Shown here: positions 12,901 to 24,960 of the stretch, in pieces
How positions within the stretch are numbered: the first letter of the stretch is position 1
Layout of the letters: each line of letters opens with the position of its first letter
Notes under the pieces: generated by a model
Database searches by the model: none
The model's input: only the letters and a program-made list of their open reading frames with translations
Told to the model about the DNA's origin: nothing
Made by a program: the position numbers and the translations under genes
NCBI GenBank assembly: GCA_017562135.1
Contig: QEYB01000963.1
Coordinates: 310,001-374,000 of the forward strand
DNA length: 64,000 bases
Direction: 5' to 3'
Source: Dipylidium caninum
Taxonomy: Eukaryota; Platyhelminthes; Cestoda; Cyclophyllidea; Dipylidiidae

Positions 12901-15900
12901 CGAGTGGACGAAATACACTTGAAGTAGGTATTAACGCGTTAGCCCCTACAATTCCAAATTCTTGGATATTTTCATTCTAATACACTCACGTTATTCAGTT
13001 TATTAGGGTGGAAACTATGAAACGAGCGTCGATTCTACGTAGAAAACAAAAAGTATAGTTTCTTGTGTTAGTATATTCAATAGAAATAACTTCCATTGGC
13101 ATCTGCGACTTTCCGCCACGTCATATATGCCTTTTTCAAAAACAGTCCCCATTTTTAAAGCTAATTAACTCTTCAAAGTCTTTTATAATGTCACTTGGGT
13201 TAGTGTTTGTTGGTAGAGGGCATAGAGAGGAGGAGAGGACGGCGAAGAGTGTGTCGGTGGAGCGCTCTTGACCACAAGAGACTTTTTTGACAGCCTAGAC
13301 AAGGCAGGACTCTGCTCATCCTCACTGTCTGTTGTACCGACGCGATGTAGTTCATAATAATCATCCGCCGCAAAAAATGGCACGTTATTTTGATTGGGGG
13401 CGGTGAGGGTGGTGGGTGGAGAGTGAAAGAAAAATTGTCTCTTGAGGAGATTTCATTTAAAAGTTAACAATTCCTTTCCCCTCTCCTCACTTTTTATTCA
13501 CCTCCTTGTTTGAATTTGAATCACCACGCTTTCTACCTTTGCCGCCTCCCGCTCCCACCTCACTTCTCTTTTTCATCCCCAACTAAGAGAAATACTTGGA
13601 GAGTGGATTGGTAAAAATGGCAGAGTTGTGAGCTCACAGATCACCGAGTTGGTGCGTCGTGAAGGCGATTTTAACGGATTTTCAACAAATCGTCTCTATC
13701 TCTCTTTCTCACCCAATTGTAGAGTGAATCGGTGGCACAGAGCAATGGGGACATTCAAAACAATAACTGTAAGTTGACGTGGCAGCGAGATTGTTGAATG
13801 CTTGAGCTAAAAGTACCTTTTATTGTCGGTCTTGGTGACCCTTTCTCTCTCTGGCTCTTCCCCTGTGTCTGGTGTGGGGATTAATCCATTGCCTTTTACT
13901 CTCTACCTCTCTCTACTCTCTCTTTCCTCCCCCTTCGATGAAATAGCCTTTACACTCACGGCTCCGCGAGCTCCTGCCTCGTGTAGTGGTGGGGAGAGTC
14001 TGCAACATCAATACCGCCAACAGCATCAACATGAGCACCAAAGCAGTCAATTTAGTTTCCGTGATATGCCCGATTTGGTGGAGCTGTCACAAAAGTTACA
14101 AGCTCGTCTAGCCGAGGCCTTCAAGAGCAGTCTGGCCAACCAGTCTCCAGACAGTGTAGAAGGACGAGAAGTGAGAAGTCAAATGGGCACTCACTTGTCG
14201 TGTCAGGCTGCAATTCGACTCTCCCAACGCTTAATGGCCAGTCAGAGGATGTCATTGGCGTATCAGAAGCCAACTCGATCACGAGACCGTAGAAGCCGTC
14301 TTTTCCTGCCCTCTTCGCACACACTGGACGATGAAAGTGAACTGACCCCGGCGGACTGGGTTCGACATTCACGGCGTCGGGGTGTGAGCAATGACAGCCG
14401 AGAGTCGTTGAGTCCCGAGGTTGTCCACCGCTCCTTCCCCCGTAGACGACGTAATTTGCATGCGAATGCGATGCGATGACTGGTACTTCTGTTGTCATCC
14501 TGGCTTTACTCGTCGTTCTATGTTGCCTGATGTTATGTGACACTCTCATTCACCTGCCATCCGTCCTTTTTCTTCATCTCCCATCCTATTTGAGTGCCCT
14601 GCTTTTAAAACGGCCATATTGCCCGACTAACAAGACGGAGACTTCGGTGGTGGTGTCAATATAACGTCCACGGCTGTTCGCCGTTATGAAAGCGTTGACA
14701 TCCTGCCGTCACTTCCTCCTCTTCCTCCTTCTGATTTACTCTTCAAAGAATGGCGTAGTTGAGCATCGTGCGAATTATTAGACGAAAAAATGTCCCATTC
14801 CGTCGCCGCCGCTTCCTCCTCCTTTTCCTCCTTCACCTCGTTCTCGTTCTCCTCCTCTTCTTCTTCTTCGTCCTCGTCTTCGTTCTTCTCTTCAGTTAAT
14901 GTTCACTTGAATTATCTATTGATGCTCAAGTCAGGCGATAGTACCTCTGCACTGGAGACGGGCCGCTCCACCTCCTTCTTATCGTCATTGTCTCAAATAA
15001 CAACAACGAGGTGTTCCCTGGAATAATCGCCATCCATATCCGATAGTCGCATCCAGTGGTGATTAGACTCGTGTCTCCTTCTCCCAAATCTCGTCTGCTT
15101 GCCTTTCTCCTTCCGGCCCAGTCATATGACATTGGCAGAGTTGGTCAGACAACACAACTCTCGCCACCCGACGGGTTTAAATCGCCCCTCTTCCTTATTT
15201 CCTTACACTTTACTTCAATACTCATTCGGTTGACTGTCAACCAGTCGGCTAAGGGGGCTGTCCACTCGCCCTCTCCGCTCCTCCTCCTCCTTAGTCTCCT
15301 CAGTCTCCTCCTCCTCCTCCACCGATCCGCGTTAATTGCCGACCGGAAAAAGATTGTTGTTAAAATCTCCCATTAACTCGTGACTTACCGGTAGTATTAA
15401 AATCTTACAGTATCGTAGGGAGGAGATTGAGCCATTTTCCGACTCCTTTCATCATCAATCCCCAAGGCGACTATTATTTCTTGATTAGGCGGCACTGAAG
15501 GAGGGCTGCTAGCCATTGAGGCCTGATCAAACGAGCCGAGGAATGTCTAATAATTCCCTCTAGGGCTTTTTTATTCCCTATAAAAGAGCGACATCTTGTT
15601 TACACTTGGTTTCAACTTAAAAACAGACGTTTTTACTTATTCATTAGACTACCCAGTGGTGGCATCGTTCTTTCCTATAAGCCTTATTTAAAATAAGTTG
15701 ACATTTTTTTTGCCATCGCCAAGCTATTTTACTGTTCATGCAACGGGAGTCAAAGAAACTCCACTTGACAGTGGCGGTGGATGGAATGAGATAACGCAGA
15801 AGGAATTTTTCCATTTTTGGCCAATGGACTGTCTTAATCTTATCCTCCTTTTAATGCCACAAAATAAAATAACTTGGAAAGTACTTGTCGATTGTGGTTT

Positions 15901-18900
15901 AACGATGGTTGCACTCACAATCTCCCTTCCATTATCAGTTGCTTTGCTATGTTGAGCATCCAGTCTATACGTCAACCGACGCGCAAAAATGCTTGGACTC
16001 TGTTTGAAACTCTTCATGTATTGACTATCCTCAGACTTTAACGTGATCAACATGCACAATCCCGCCTCCTCGCAGCAATTCTCCCTGGCTCAACGGCAGC
16101 AAAAGTGTGTAGATGAAGAAGAGAGCCGATTGGCCAATTGCAGTTGTATCTCTATGGACATGGTGGAGGATGCGGTGCTACTATCTCCTTTCAAGAGTGC
16201 CGTCTCCCTTGGCTACAGGTATGCGTTCCTAGTATCATATTTAAACCAACTTCAGCATAATAAAATAACCACACATATTACAATTGTAATTACCATTACG
16301 AGGATTTGTTTAAAATCGATCGCAGCACTCCTTCCAGTTGATATTGCTGGCGCTACAGCGGACGAGTGCGAGTGATCTTTTAATTCCGTTTCGTTCTTGC
16401 TTCCAGCCTCTCCCCGTAACCTTTTGCGGTCATACTCATGTAAAAAAGACATTAGTTCTGATGATCTCGGTTCATGAGAATCTCATGGCCATGGGAAGTG
16501 CGAATACCCCACACGACGATTCAAGACTATTTTACCGCTCCCATTTGGCGAACATTTTTAAGGACGCGCATAACAAACACCTTGTTAATCAAAGAAGTGA
16601 GTAGTGTAGATGCATAGATGCCTCGACTCTTCTGCTGTGTGGGACAATGAAGTATGGTAAGGCGGAGATTTGGTTCAAAAGAGACAGTCCCATCGAGTAA
16701 AGTTAGCTTTCAGGTGGATGGCAACAAATCCCTCCGTACCTCTTAATAATCACTGATTCTATGCAATGCTATGAGAGAGAGAGGTTGCAACGGCAAATGA
16801 AAGCTGTACAAAGTGGTAGAAATTGGTTAAGGAAATCTCACTTGTCAGTTTGACGTGATCGAATGGAGTTTGAGTTAGTGGGAAAGAGAGCACTCACCCT
16901 CCTGACATTTCTCTCCTATCTGCCATCAGTGTAACCTATTTGCATCTTTATAACATAGCAGTGAAAGTCTACTTGATTCAAAACAGTGCGAGTTTTTTGC
17001 CTTTCAGCTCAAGCGTCTTTTCTCCTAATGTCTATAGTGCCTTATAAGCATGTATTCGTGCCATACACAACCGGCATGGAGGTGCACACTCTTTTGCGGT
17101 CATTTGCATCAAAACAAGGTCACATGGGTTGTTTACTTTTTCATGCAGAAAACGTTTGCTTCTACCTGGGAATGGCAGATTAAGAAACCCTCTCTCTCAA
17201 TTAGTAGGGTAGTGGATACTCGAGCCCCAGAACACGACATTTTGTGCACTTTGGGCTTTTTAAAGGAAAGAGAGAAATATAGGGAGCGAGAGAGGTCCTC
17301 CTCAGTGCCTTAGGAGAAGAGACTGTTTTTTCCACACATCTCCTATCATTTGATAATTCTACTTTGCTCCTATTCAGATATCGTCATGGACGGCTCTACC
17401 AAGTGGCCTTCCACGTGTCCCCGACCGTGGGGACTCCACCCCCGTGTATTTCAGTGCCTGCTCTGCGAATCAGCCTCAGTGATCAACGCTCTAAACAGGC
17501 CGCACGGAAAACCAGCACAAAATCAATGTCGGAAAGTAGGAAAGAGGAGAACAACGAGGATGTGCGAAACGAGGAAGTAGAATTGAGACCGGAACAAGTG
17601 CGTTCCAAAATTGGTCAAACGTATCTTTTCGAGGAGGTTATGGTCAATTCGACAGATTCCAAACTCTGGACGAATATGCAATTTTGGGAGGACTTATTTT
17701 TTGACACTGTCGCGCAGGAGCGAGAGTTACTCGGTTAGTATTCCTCACTTTAGTATACTTTCCCAATGACTAGCAACGGAGATGGACTGGAGCTTGATGT
17801 ATCTTACTAAAATTAAAAATCCTCAAACTGTAGGCTAAAGTTTGCCGGCTCAAAGTGGCCTCAAACCCCGCCTCTTTCAAAATCTTCGAGCTGACCTACA
17901 GAGTGTCTCATCACACCGTTAAAACTTACCGACTATTAGGTCTAAAAATGTGAAACGCGCGTTGAATACCAGTATAAAATAAAGAGCACGCTTTTTGCAC
18001 TATTTATTCCATTGAATCGAAATAATTTCCACCGACATCTTTAAGTTCCTGTATTTATGAAACCCATTTCTGTTTTAGAGTTAACAAACGACTCAAAGCC
18101 TTGTACAATACCACTTTGGTTATTGCATTTTTTCTTAAAACTCTTTCGTGAGTGGGAAAAAATGCAATAATCCGTTCGAGAAATATTAAATGAATAAGGA
18201 GATGTTTTTAGAGTTAACAAACGACTCAAAGCCTTGTACAATACCACTTTGGTTATTGCATTTTTTCTTAAAACTCTTTCGTGAGTGGGAAAAAATGCAA
18301 TAATCCGTTCGAGAAATATTAGGCGAATATGGAGATGTGGTAGAATTTCATACTTTTGAGAATTTATTTAGGTTGTCATGAGTAATTGAAGCATTATGTC
18401 GTCGTTGGGCGTCGTCATCGTGCAGTAGTATTGCGTCGTGCCGATTAAGCATCGCTGGCTGTTATTTCTTCCTAATTTTCTTCGCATGTCCGACATCAAC
18501 TTTGCAGCGATGGGAGAACTCGGCGACTGTTATGTTTTCGCCTGATGGTAGGAAGGAATAAAGAACCATAATGTTTATTGATAAAATTCCGACCTAAAAG
18601 TGTGTCTTGGAGCTGTATTCTTATCTACCTATCTGTTTGATCACTTTCCATTATCATACAATTTCCAATTTTAATCGCAAGTAATGATTTACTATGAAAA
18701 CGGCGGCAATTGTGTATTGTGAAGGGGGCTCCTACTGCCGCTTGATCATCTGCAGTTGCGTCAGTTCTTACGGCTGGCATATGAGTCCGAGTTTTTTACT
18801 TTCTATTTTATTGTACGGCCTATCTAATTTCAAGAATAGGCGCGTTCGTGGATCAGATTCCACAATCGTCGTCCTCACTTCTTACTCGCTAACAACATTG

Positions 18901-21900
18901 ACCGGCAGACTTCCTCGAGGCTCCATGACGATACTCAAATAGTCAGTATGGAATTTTTCACTAGTGTACTCACCTTCTAACGTCTCATTAATGTTTTTCG
19001 AAGCTTGAGCAATTGCGAGATGATTTTAATTGAACTCGCAGAAGAAAAGTAAACTCAAATTGCCTTCTGGCTACAATTAAAGATGCTGCGAAATGAGTCA
19101 GAAAAATACCTTTAACCTTTGCGAATAAAAATATCAGGAGCATGTTACACTGTCTCTTTCAGTCGGAGCTGAACACAGACTAAACACATACGCTCGTTTC
19201 GTAGTTTCCAACCTAATGCAGCTTCATTTGTACATTCTTCCAGAATGCAGCTCTTATCGTGACTAAAATTTGCCTTATTCAGAGGCGTTTTGACTAGTTG
19301 CCTCCCTGGCCCCATTTCTGCGTCTATTTCACCCACCCGCTTCCTTCTAAGGCATGGACTTTGGCCCAGCCAGCCTGTTGGAGCACTACGCCCAACTGGG
19401 CGCCATCGAACGAAAGCATTTGGAATTGGAGGAGGACTCCCTTCTGGCCGGAGTGATGCACAATCTCATCGCCTTCATGGTGATGGCACGCATTACACCC
19501 GATCTCATTCGTCGCAAGATTCGTCGTCTCATCGCCAAAAGTCACACTGGACTTCATTACACACAGAAGATTAGTCAACTGCTCGACTGCCTGGAGTGGT
19601 TGGTAGGTCTGCACTCTACCCTGTAATGAAACGGTTTTCGACGTTATAATCTCCTCCCGCCAGTCAGAGGATCGAGATTGAATCGCATTTGACCAAAATG
19701 TCAAACAAGTCTTCCTTCTGTTGTCTTCTCCTCCTCTCTGTCGGACTTTAAAGCGGTCCATCGGCGAGACAGACGATTTCCGCCTAAGGAAGTCGGATGA
19801 ATGTGCCCATTGAGGCGGCCGGATTGATCACATCCGTTATTTCGAACTCGTCCCGTCTGGGGCGAAGAGGAACGGAATTACCGGGTCGCCCCTTCCGCCC
19901 ACGAGTGCCTGCCAGTGCCGGGCGCATCTTGATAATGGGGGGGGGGGGGGATGGTGAATCTGAACTGCGGCCTATAAAACTGCACTCTTCTTCTCCTGTA
20001 CTTAGAAAGGAAACGATATAGACCTGCTGCCTATCGCCAGTCGACAGTCGCCGCCCGCAACCTTCACTGTCTGGAATAAGGACGATATGTTTACCCTCGA
20101 GGTGAGTTGCCTCTCCTCCCTTCGGCGTTCCTCGTCTACACGCCGGCTAACAGTCTTGGCCAACTTGCACCATTAACCTCCTCGGAGAGGGGAGCCACGT
20201 CCTCCCTGTCAGTGTCAGTAGAATTTCAGCCGTTCTGGTAATTAGGCTGGTGGGGGCGGAGGTAGCCGCTCCTCGAGACGAAACATGCACCGGACAAGAC
20301 GAGTCACTACGGGGGCAGTGAGGAGAAAGAGGAGGAGGAGGGCGGGGAGAGCAGTGAATACTCCATCTATCACGACCGGAGGACATAGACGCCCTGGGGA
20401 CAAAGGCGCGGTTGGGAGTGGGAAAAGTGCCATCATAAGCTCAAGCAAATCCCCTTCTTTTGGGGGGTGGAGGGGGGAGAGAGAACCCCTGCGTTAGGGC
20501 AAAGGAAAAGCGCAACGCTGGACTGGCAAGAACCTCCCTCCTGGGGGAGGAGGGGCAGTGAAAAGAAGGTAAATCGGTTGGTAAATGGGGCTTTGGCACC
20601 TGAATCGCGTTTTCTCCACTAAACGATCAATCACTGCTATTTTCCGTTTCCACTGACATTTATCCAGAAAAAAACATCTTTTTCTTGGGGCAAGAGGAGA
20701 GGGAAGATAGTCGCACAAAGCGGGCGATATTCCACTGCTGCCCCTTGTCGAAGGTCAACTCCGAGTTTATTTAATCTGCCTGTGATTTCGTGTTCGGGCG
20801 CACTCGGTCGGTGAAATGTCGACTGGACACCGGTTGTGTTTCCGTTGATACGTCGATGCAGCCTCCTCGGCAGAGATTAACAGGCATCTAGAAGCCATCG
20901 TGTGGCCCAGAGGAAACGTTTTCAAGTTCTATCTGCCCCTGAACATCCTCCGCTTCCGGGGAAGGCGTAGGCGAAGGCCTTGCCCATGATGATGATGATA
21001 ATAATAATAATAATAGGGGAGGAAGAGTGGGAAACGGATGAGGAGGGGCTTGAAGCGCCGACTGGGTACAGATGCGATCTTACTTTTTTCTTGACATCGA
21101 AATGCCAATTCATGAACTTGAATATCCCCAAGTGCCTTTCATTCTGTCCGACTTAGATCTACGCCGAATTTGTGTTTGTCCGTGTGCCACACGGCCCTGT
21201 GATATGCCGATGGTGGTTCGACCAGATCGTCAATGTGACCTGCTCGCCACAGCGTAACACGGTTATCTTCCAGACCCACCTGAACAAGAAACGCGGACTT
21301 TTTCTCTTCAATTCTGACGATGTAAGTTTATTCCTCGTCCTTTTCTTCGCTTCCTCCGCCTCCTCCTTTCCCTTCCTGTATGTTCCGCCGAAGGCTAAAG
21401 TTTCATGTTTTGGAAACATCCATCACACACTGTTGTGTAGACGCTCTCAAAGAGAAAGCCACCTCGACACGTCCATTGGTAACTCTCTGAGTTTATCAAA
21501 ACCCCGTAATTGAAGGAAGAGTCGGTCCACGAGACTGATAGGCACCTTAGTGCAAAAGAGATGTTTTGACTCTAAGACCAGCCGCCAACCGTCTCGGAAT
21601 AGCCTTCAGTAGTGTGGAGTGCAGACTCATTGACGCTCCTCCTTTGTTAAGAAAGCACCAGGGGAAGGTTAGAGGTTTTCTCTCACCTTTACATCAGACC
21701 TGACAACGCTGGATGTGGGATTCCTCCAACTCCACTTAGACCTTCCGTCGGTGACCGCTCCGACGAGCAGAAAGCCTCCCCTCTTTGATGAGGACGAGTG
21801 TCAATCGGGCCTACCCCACGGTCATCTTTACGAATTTCAGTTGACCTTCTAATTGCTCCGCCCAATCAAAGTCCCCTCTCCCCCAGGCCGTTTAAGTAAG

Positions 21901-24179
21901 GAGTGTTAAGGGCCTCCATTCCCCCCCCACATCCTTTTTCCGCCGTCTTTGTCCATCCACTGACCTCGTGTGAATGGATTTTTACGTCATCCGCCTAGAG
22001 AAGCGTTTTAACTCGATGAACTTAATTTTTATCGTGAGCGAAAGAATTAAAAATCTTCAACCCTCTTCCTGTCCTCTCTCGTCTTCTGCTCCCACATCAG
22101 GGCTTAACACTGGAAATATAACTGGTAAAAGGCTTTGTACTTTTCAGACTCACCTGCTCTTCAACACAATAGCCTCGGCGATGGGCCGGGCCAGGACAAG
22201 GAGTCAACAGGTGAAAATAAGTAAGTTGAATACACACTTGCCGTAGCTGGCTCAGGTAAAGTGGTGCTGGATTTTTTCCCTTTCCCTTGAAAGTGACTGA
22301 ATTTTCTGGTTCTTCTTCGCCTACCTCCCAATTCTTTAGTTATCTGATTCTTGCTACTAATATAATTGTTAGTAGCAAGGTTAACACGGGACACTTTTCA
22401 TAGGTTGTCACAGCGTTTGCATGAAGTTGTGGCCTCCGTGCTTCCATTATTCTTTCCCTATCAGGCGTATTTCCCTCACTTATCGCCCTTTTTGCCCATT
22501 CTTGATTGTCGTTACTGGGGATCGCACTCCTCCATTCCTGCTTTCCTTTATCATATTCATTTGTTCGCGCTCACCGACACGCTTTCAGCCCAGAAAGATA
22601 GTATCTCTCTTTGGACCTTCTCCTGTGGTGCCTTCCTTGTTGTCTCTTTGGGCTTCCACCCTTTCAGACTGCAACTGCAGTTCCTTACTGTGCCATCTGA
22701 GAGACCTTCCATGTGATAATGAAAATGATGAGTGCATTTTTCCCGTGAATTTCAGATCCCCAATCAACGTTTCGATCCCTTGTCTTATATAACGATCACT
22801 TGATATCGCACAGCAAATTAACTTGAAATCTACTTTCCACTAAGGGTTGCACTTCGGGTTGTTCGGTTTGGAGAGAGTGTGAGACCAGCGATTCTTCGTC
22901 GTCCAGAACAGGGTTTTGCTCTCTTATGCTGCAAAGTTTGTGAATCAATCACCAGAACTATCCTTAATAGTTTAGACCAAAAGTTACCTTTGAAGCCGAG
23001 CCGATTAAATTATATATGTGGACGGCAGAGTTAAAAGGGGTTAGGCCATAAAACCCTAACTGACCCCTTTGGATTATTTACTTGATTTACCACCTGGATG
23101 TTTAAGCGACTTTTGTCACTGCGTAGGTCTCTTCAGCTTATCAAGATGGGACGGGTGGGGAGTAATGACAGCGTCCTGTGTCGCTGGTTTTTTTAATCAC
23201 ACAAACTAATTTTTGATTCTCTTAAGCAATATTATGTTGAGATAATGTCCGTAGCGCCGTCCTAATTATGGCCGTGTTCACATCTGTCAGTTGAAAAACT
23301 CGGTGGACGTGTGAACGTCATCGACGCGAAGACAGGAGAGGCGGGAGAAATCGAGATTAATTCCAATGGCTTCCAACTTGTTTTCGGCAAACGATCGGTA
23401 TGTGAACAGCCTGTTTTCACGCCTACTTCTACACGCCTAAATCATTTTCTAAACTTTTCTGCCATAAATTTCAGCATCTCTTCCCCATCGACCAAGTCAA
23501 GCGTTGTGCGGTAACAGCTGAGGACTCGTTCTCAATTGTTGTTGGTGGTATGTGAACTCGGAAGGCTCTTCTAATTTAACCTATTTTATCCTCTCTATGC
23601 TAATTTTTACATGTCTCCAGGTTATGATCACACTGAGGTCGTGTGGGATCTCAAGACCGATCTGGTAAGTGAGAAAACATCTTGCACAAATGCTACTTAA
23701 ACCAAACGAGTAGTGTGTTTTTGCGTCTCAAATTATTTTATTCTGCAAACTGCTTAATCTGGGCAAGTGAATTAGCTAGTCATTCAGCCCAGTATGGGGG
23801 GATGAATGAGGCCGACACTCACGAGATAGTCATCTGCCATCGTTTGGGCCTTAATTGTCTTCCATTTGCAGCCTCGAACCACACTCAAGTGACAGGTCCC
23901 AACTGTCACGTTGAACAATCTCAGACCGTAGGCGCCACAAGTTAATAGTCAGGAGTAAGGACTCCTCCGCGCCCCTCACCCCCCAAAGAGGCGAAATATT
24001 CTTTGACTTTTGATCACTTATCCTTTTTCAAGGCTGCCATATTGCTGAACCAATTTGATCGCCTGATCAACGTGGCGATAGCCAATAATCCGATTAACCT
24101 GAGAGGAGATTTCGCGACGCCCATGTCTTCGCGCTCTAGAAAGTCTTCCACCAGTAATCTCGAGGCCTTCGACCGGTAG
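929..24179 (+). CDS. MADD: MADD / Rab3 GDP-GTP exchange factor, C-terminal part (5' end outside window)
   Basis: DENN-family exchange factor that loads GTP on Rab3/Rab27 for vesicle transport and exocytosis (AEX-3 in nematodes); it also binds TNF receptor signalling proteins in mammals. The N-terminal DENN module would lie upstream of the window. Exons read: 929-997, 2969-3019, 3397-3632, 5336-5426, 6432-6603, 6791-6869, 7134-7162, 7602-7680, 8887-8950, 9556-9745, 12000-12377, 13723-13768, 13947-about 14383, 16035-16218, 17378-17733, 19352-19602, 20006-20101, 21157-21321, 22148-22220, 23291-23397, 23475-23547, 23621-23664, 24033-24179 (TAG stop). Phases match at all junctions except between 3632 and 5336 and between 14383 and 16035, where a small exon is missing from my model. 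Recognisable family motifs are GGVCSAFNLLEMAHTHHY, FWEDLFFDTVAQERELL, IRRKIRRLIAKSHTGL and CRWWFDQIVNVTCSP. About 1,140 residues are visible. Long introns (for example 9746-11999) hold nothing else I recognise. Confidence 0.88.
3358..3380. repeat. (CA)n microsatellite
   Basis: CA dinucleotides with one T interruption, just upstream of a MADD exon acceptor at 3396. Confidence 0.8.
13050..13200 (-). mobile_element. Second, more diverged copy of the same relic
   Basis: The sequence around 13075-13195 resembles 18005-18120 base by base with many changes: GAAATAA(C/T)TTCCA, the stretch before AACTC(T/A)TC-AAAG-C-TTT, and the CACTT(G/T)GGTTA end. On the minus strand it gives VADANGSYFY then a stop, parallel to the other copy. 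It lies in a MADD intron. Confidence 0.35.
14793..14895. repeat. Pyrimidine-rich CTT/CTC tract
   Basis: Imperfect TCC/TTC/TCT triplets. It produces a false Ser/Phe-rich open frame inside a MADD intron. Confidence 0.75.
18005..18337 (-). mobile_element. Decayed DNA-transposon 3' end (mariner-like?) with tandem duplication
   Basis: Read on the minus strand, about 18053-18008 encodes QELKDVGGNYFDSME followed by a stop. This resembles the common C terminus of Tc1/mariner transposases, where an acidic or Gly residue precedes YF(E/D). Upstream codons (VVLYKALSRLLTLKQKWVS) also fit such a tail but contain a stop, so the copy is dead. The adjoining 133 bp are duplicated in tandem. Located in a MADD intron. 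Confidence 0.4.
18072..18337. repeat. Two tandem copies of a 133-bp unit, each with a hairpin
   Basis: Unit 1 is 18072-18204 and unit 2 is 18205-18337. They are nearly identical over the first 115 or so bases and diverge at the ends (AAATGAATAAGG against GGCGAATATGG). Each unit contains a perfect 15-bp inverted repeat, TTATTGCATTTTTTC with GAAAAAATGCAATAA, at 18120-18134/18156-18170 and 18253-18267/18289-18303. Confidence 0.85.
19937..19950. repeat. G14 homopolymer
   Basis: Fourteen consecutive G in a MADD intron. Confidence 0.9.
20985..21016. repeat. (ATG)n(ATA)n microsatellite
   Basis: Triplet run switching from ATG to ATA units, in a MADD intron. Confidence 0.9.
22350..22379. repeat. Perfect 11-bp inverted repeat
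   Basis: Arms CTTGCTACTAA and TTAGTAGCAAG with an 8-nt loop, in a MADD intron. It could form a hairpin; no function is evident. Confidence 0.7.
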
Positions 24180-24960
24180 ATGCGGTCCACTAACCCCCTC
24201 CCGCGCAAAACTGGTGCCACATCCTCTCGATTTCCTCTGCGATCTGTGATAAATAACTCGTTAGTCCTCCTCACGTCTTCCCGACGAAGCCATTTCGGAC
24301 ACGGGAACAGGAAACAAGCACTTCTTACGTTGTTTTCACTTTTCCTTCTGTTTTCTTAATTTACTAGGTGCTCATCTCGCCTTTTGATCAATGTTCACGC
24401 ACTCCAAGCAACGCGTCTATTCATGCAAATATGCCTGATGCTCATTCATTGAGCAGAGTTGTAGGTGAAGTGATCCCTACTCTGAAAAATTATACAAATC
24501 TGCCAGAAATCTGTGTATTTGACTTCAAGTTTTGTTTAAAATACCTAATTAAGATTCAATTAAGGGACTAATGAGTGGTACCTTTGCTCACAGGGGCCCG
24601 ATGTACCTAAAACGTGTCACAAAATTCCATATTAAAAAAGTAGCTAATGAAACAAAAAGAAATATATTTCAAAAGATGTACATTGGCGTAAAAGAGTGCA
24701 TCAAACAAGATACTCTAGAAAGACTCCTCGGTCCAAATTCGTTCCTAAAACAAAAATGCGGATAGGAATATCATGGTGCGAAAAGACGCGCAAGATTTTA
24801 AAACATGCAATGTAAATTTGTCGAGGAAATTCAAATAAATTGATACATTACGGTACTGCAAGCTTGAATAGAAAGATCTAAGGCCGTTGTTTAATGAAAA
24901 AAGAAAATTAGATAAAATCTCAAATTAACAAAAGTGGACATGAATAAGTATTACTTTCAT
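24180..24960. other. Convergent intergenic region, MADD / SDF2
   Basis: Holds the 3' flanks of both genes. A possible polyadenylation hexamer AATAAA lies at 24834-24839 on the plus strand. The ORF at 24571-24765 is Lys-rich and unlike a known family; I could not place it. Confidence 0.4.

Larger units (their letters stand above)
17378..24179 (+). other. MADD: Most conserved C-terminal block of MADD
   Basis: These ten exons align without gaps, from memory, to the tail of animal MADD. The order is the FWEDLFFDTVAQERE segment (17378-17733), the helical segment with two RR(K/L) patches (19352-19602), then the beta-rich PH-like tail, with the WW pair near 21220, the TGEAGEIEINSNGFQLVFG strand (23291-23397) and a final helix ILLNQFDRLINVAIAN (24033-24179). 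The basic, Ser-rich last 25 residues after that helix are family-variable. Domain naming is established knowledge; exon boundaries come from the sequence. Confidence 0.85.

Noticed and set aside
13579..13651. Possible extra MADD exon (WIGKNGRVVSSQITEL)
   Set aside because: Phase-neutral only with a weak GAG acceptor; the stronger acceptor gives the wrong phase.
14790..14900. Ser/Phe-rich open frame
   Set aside because: Produced by a pyrimidine-triplet repeat in an intron.
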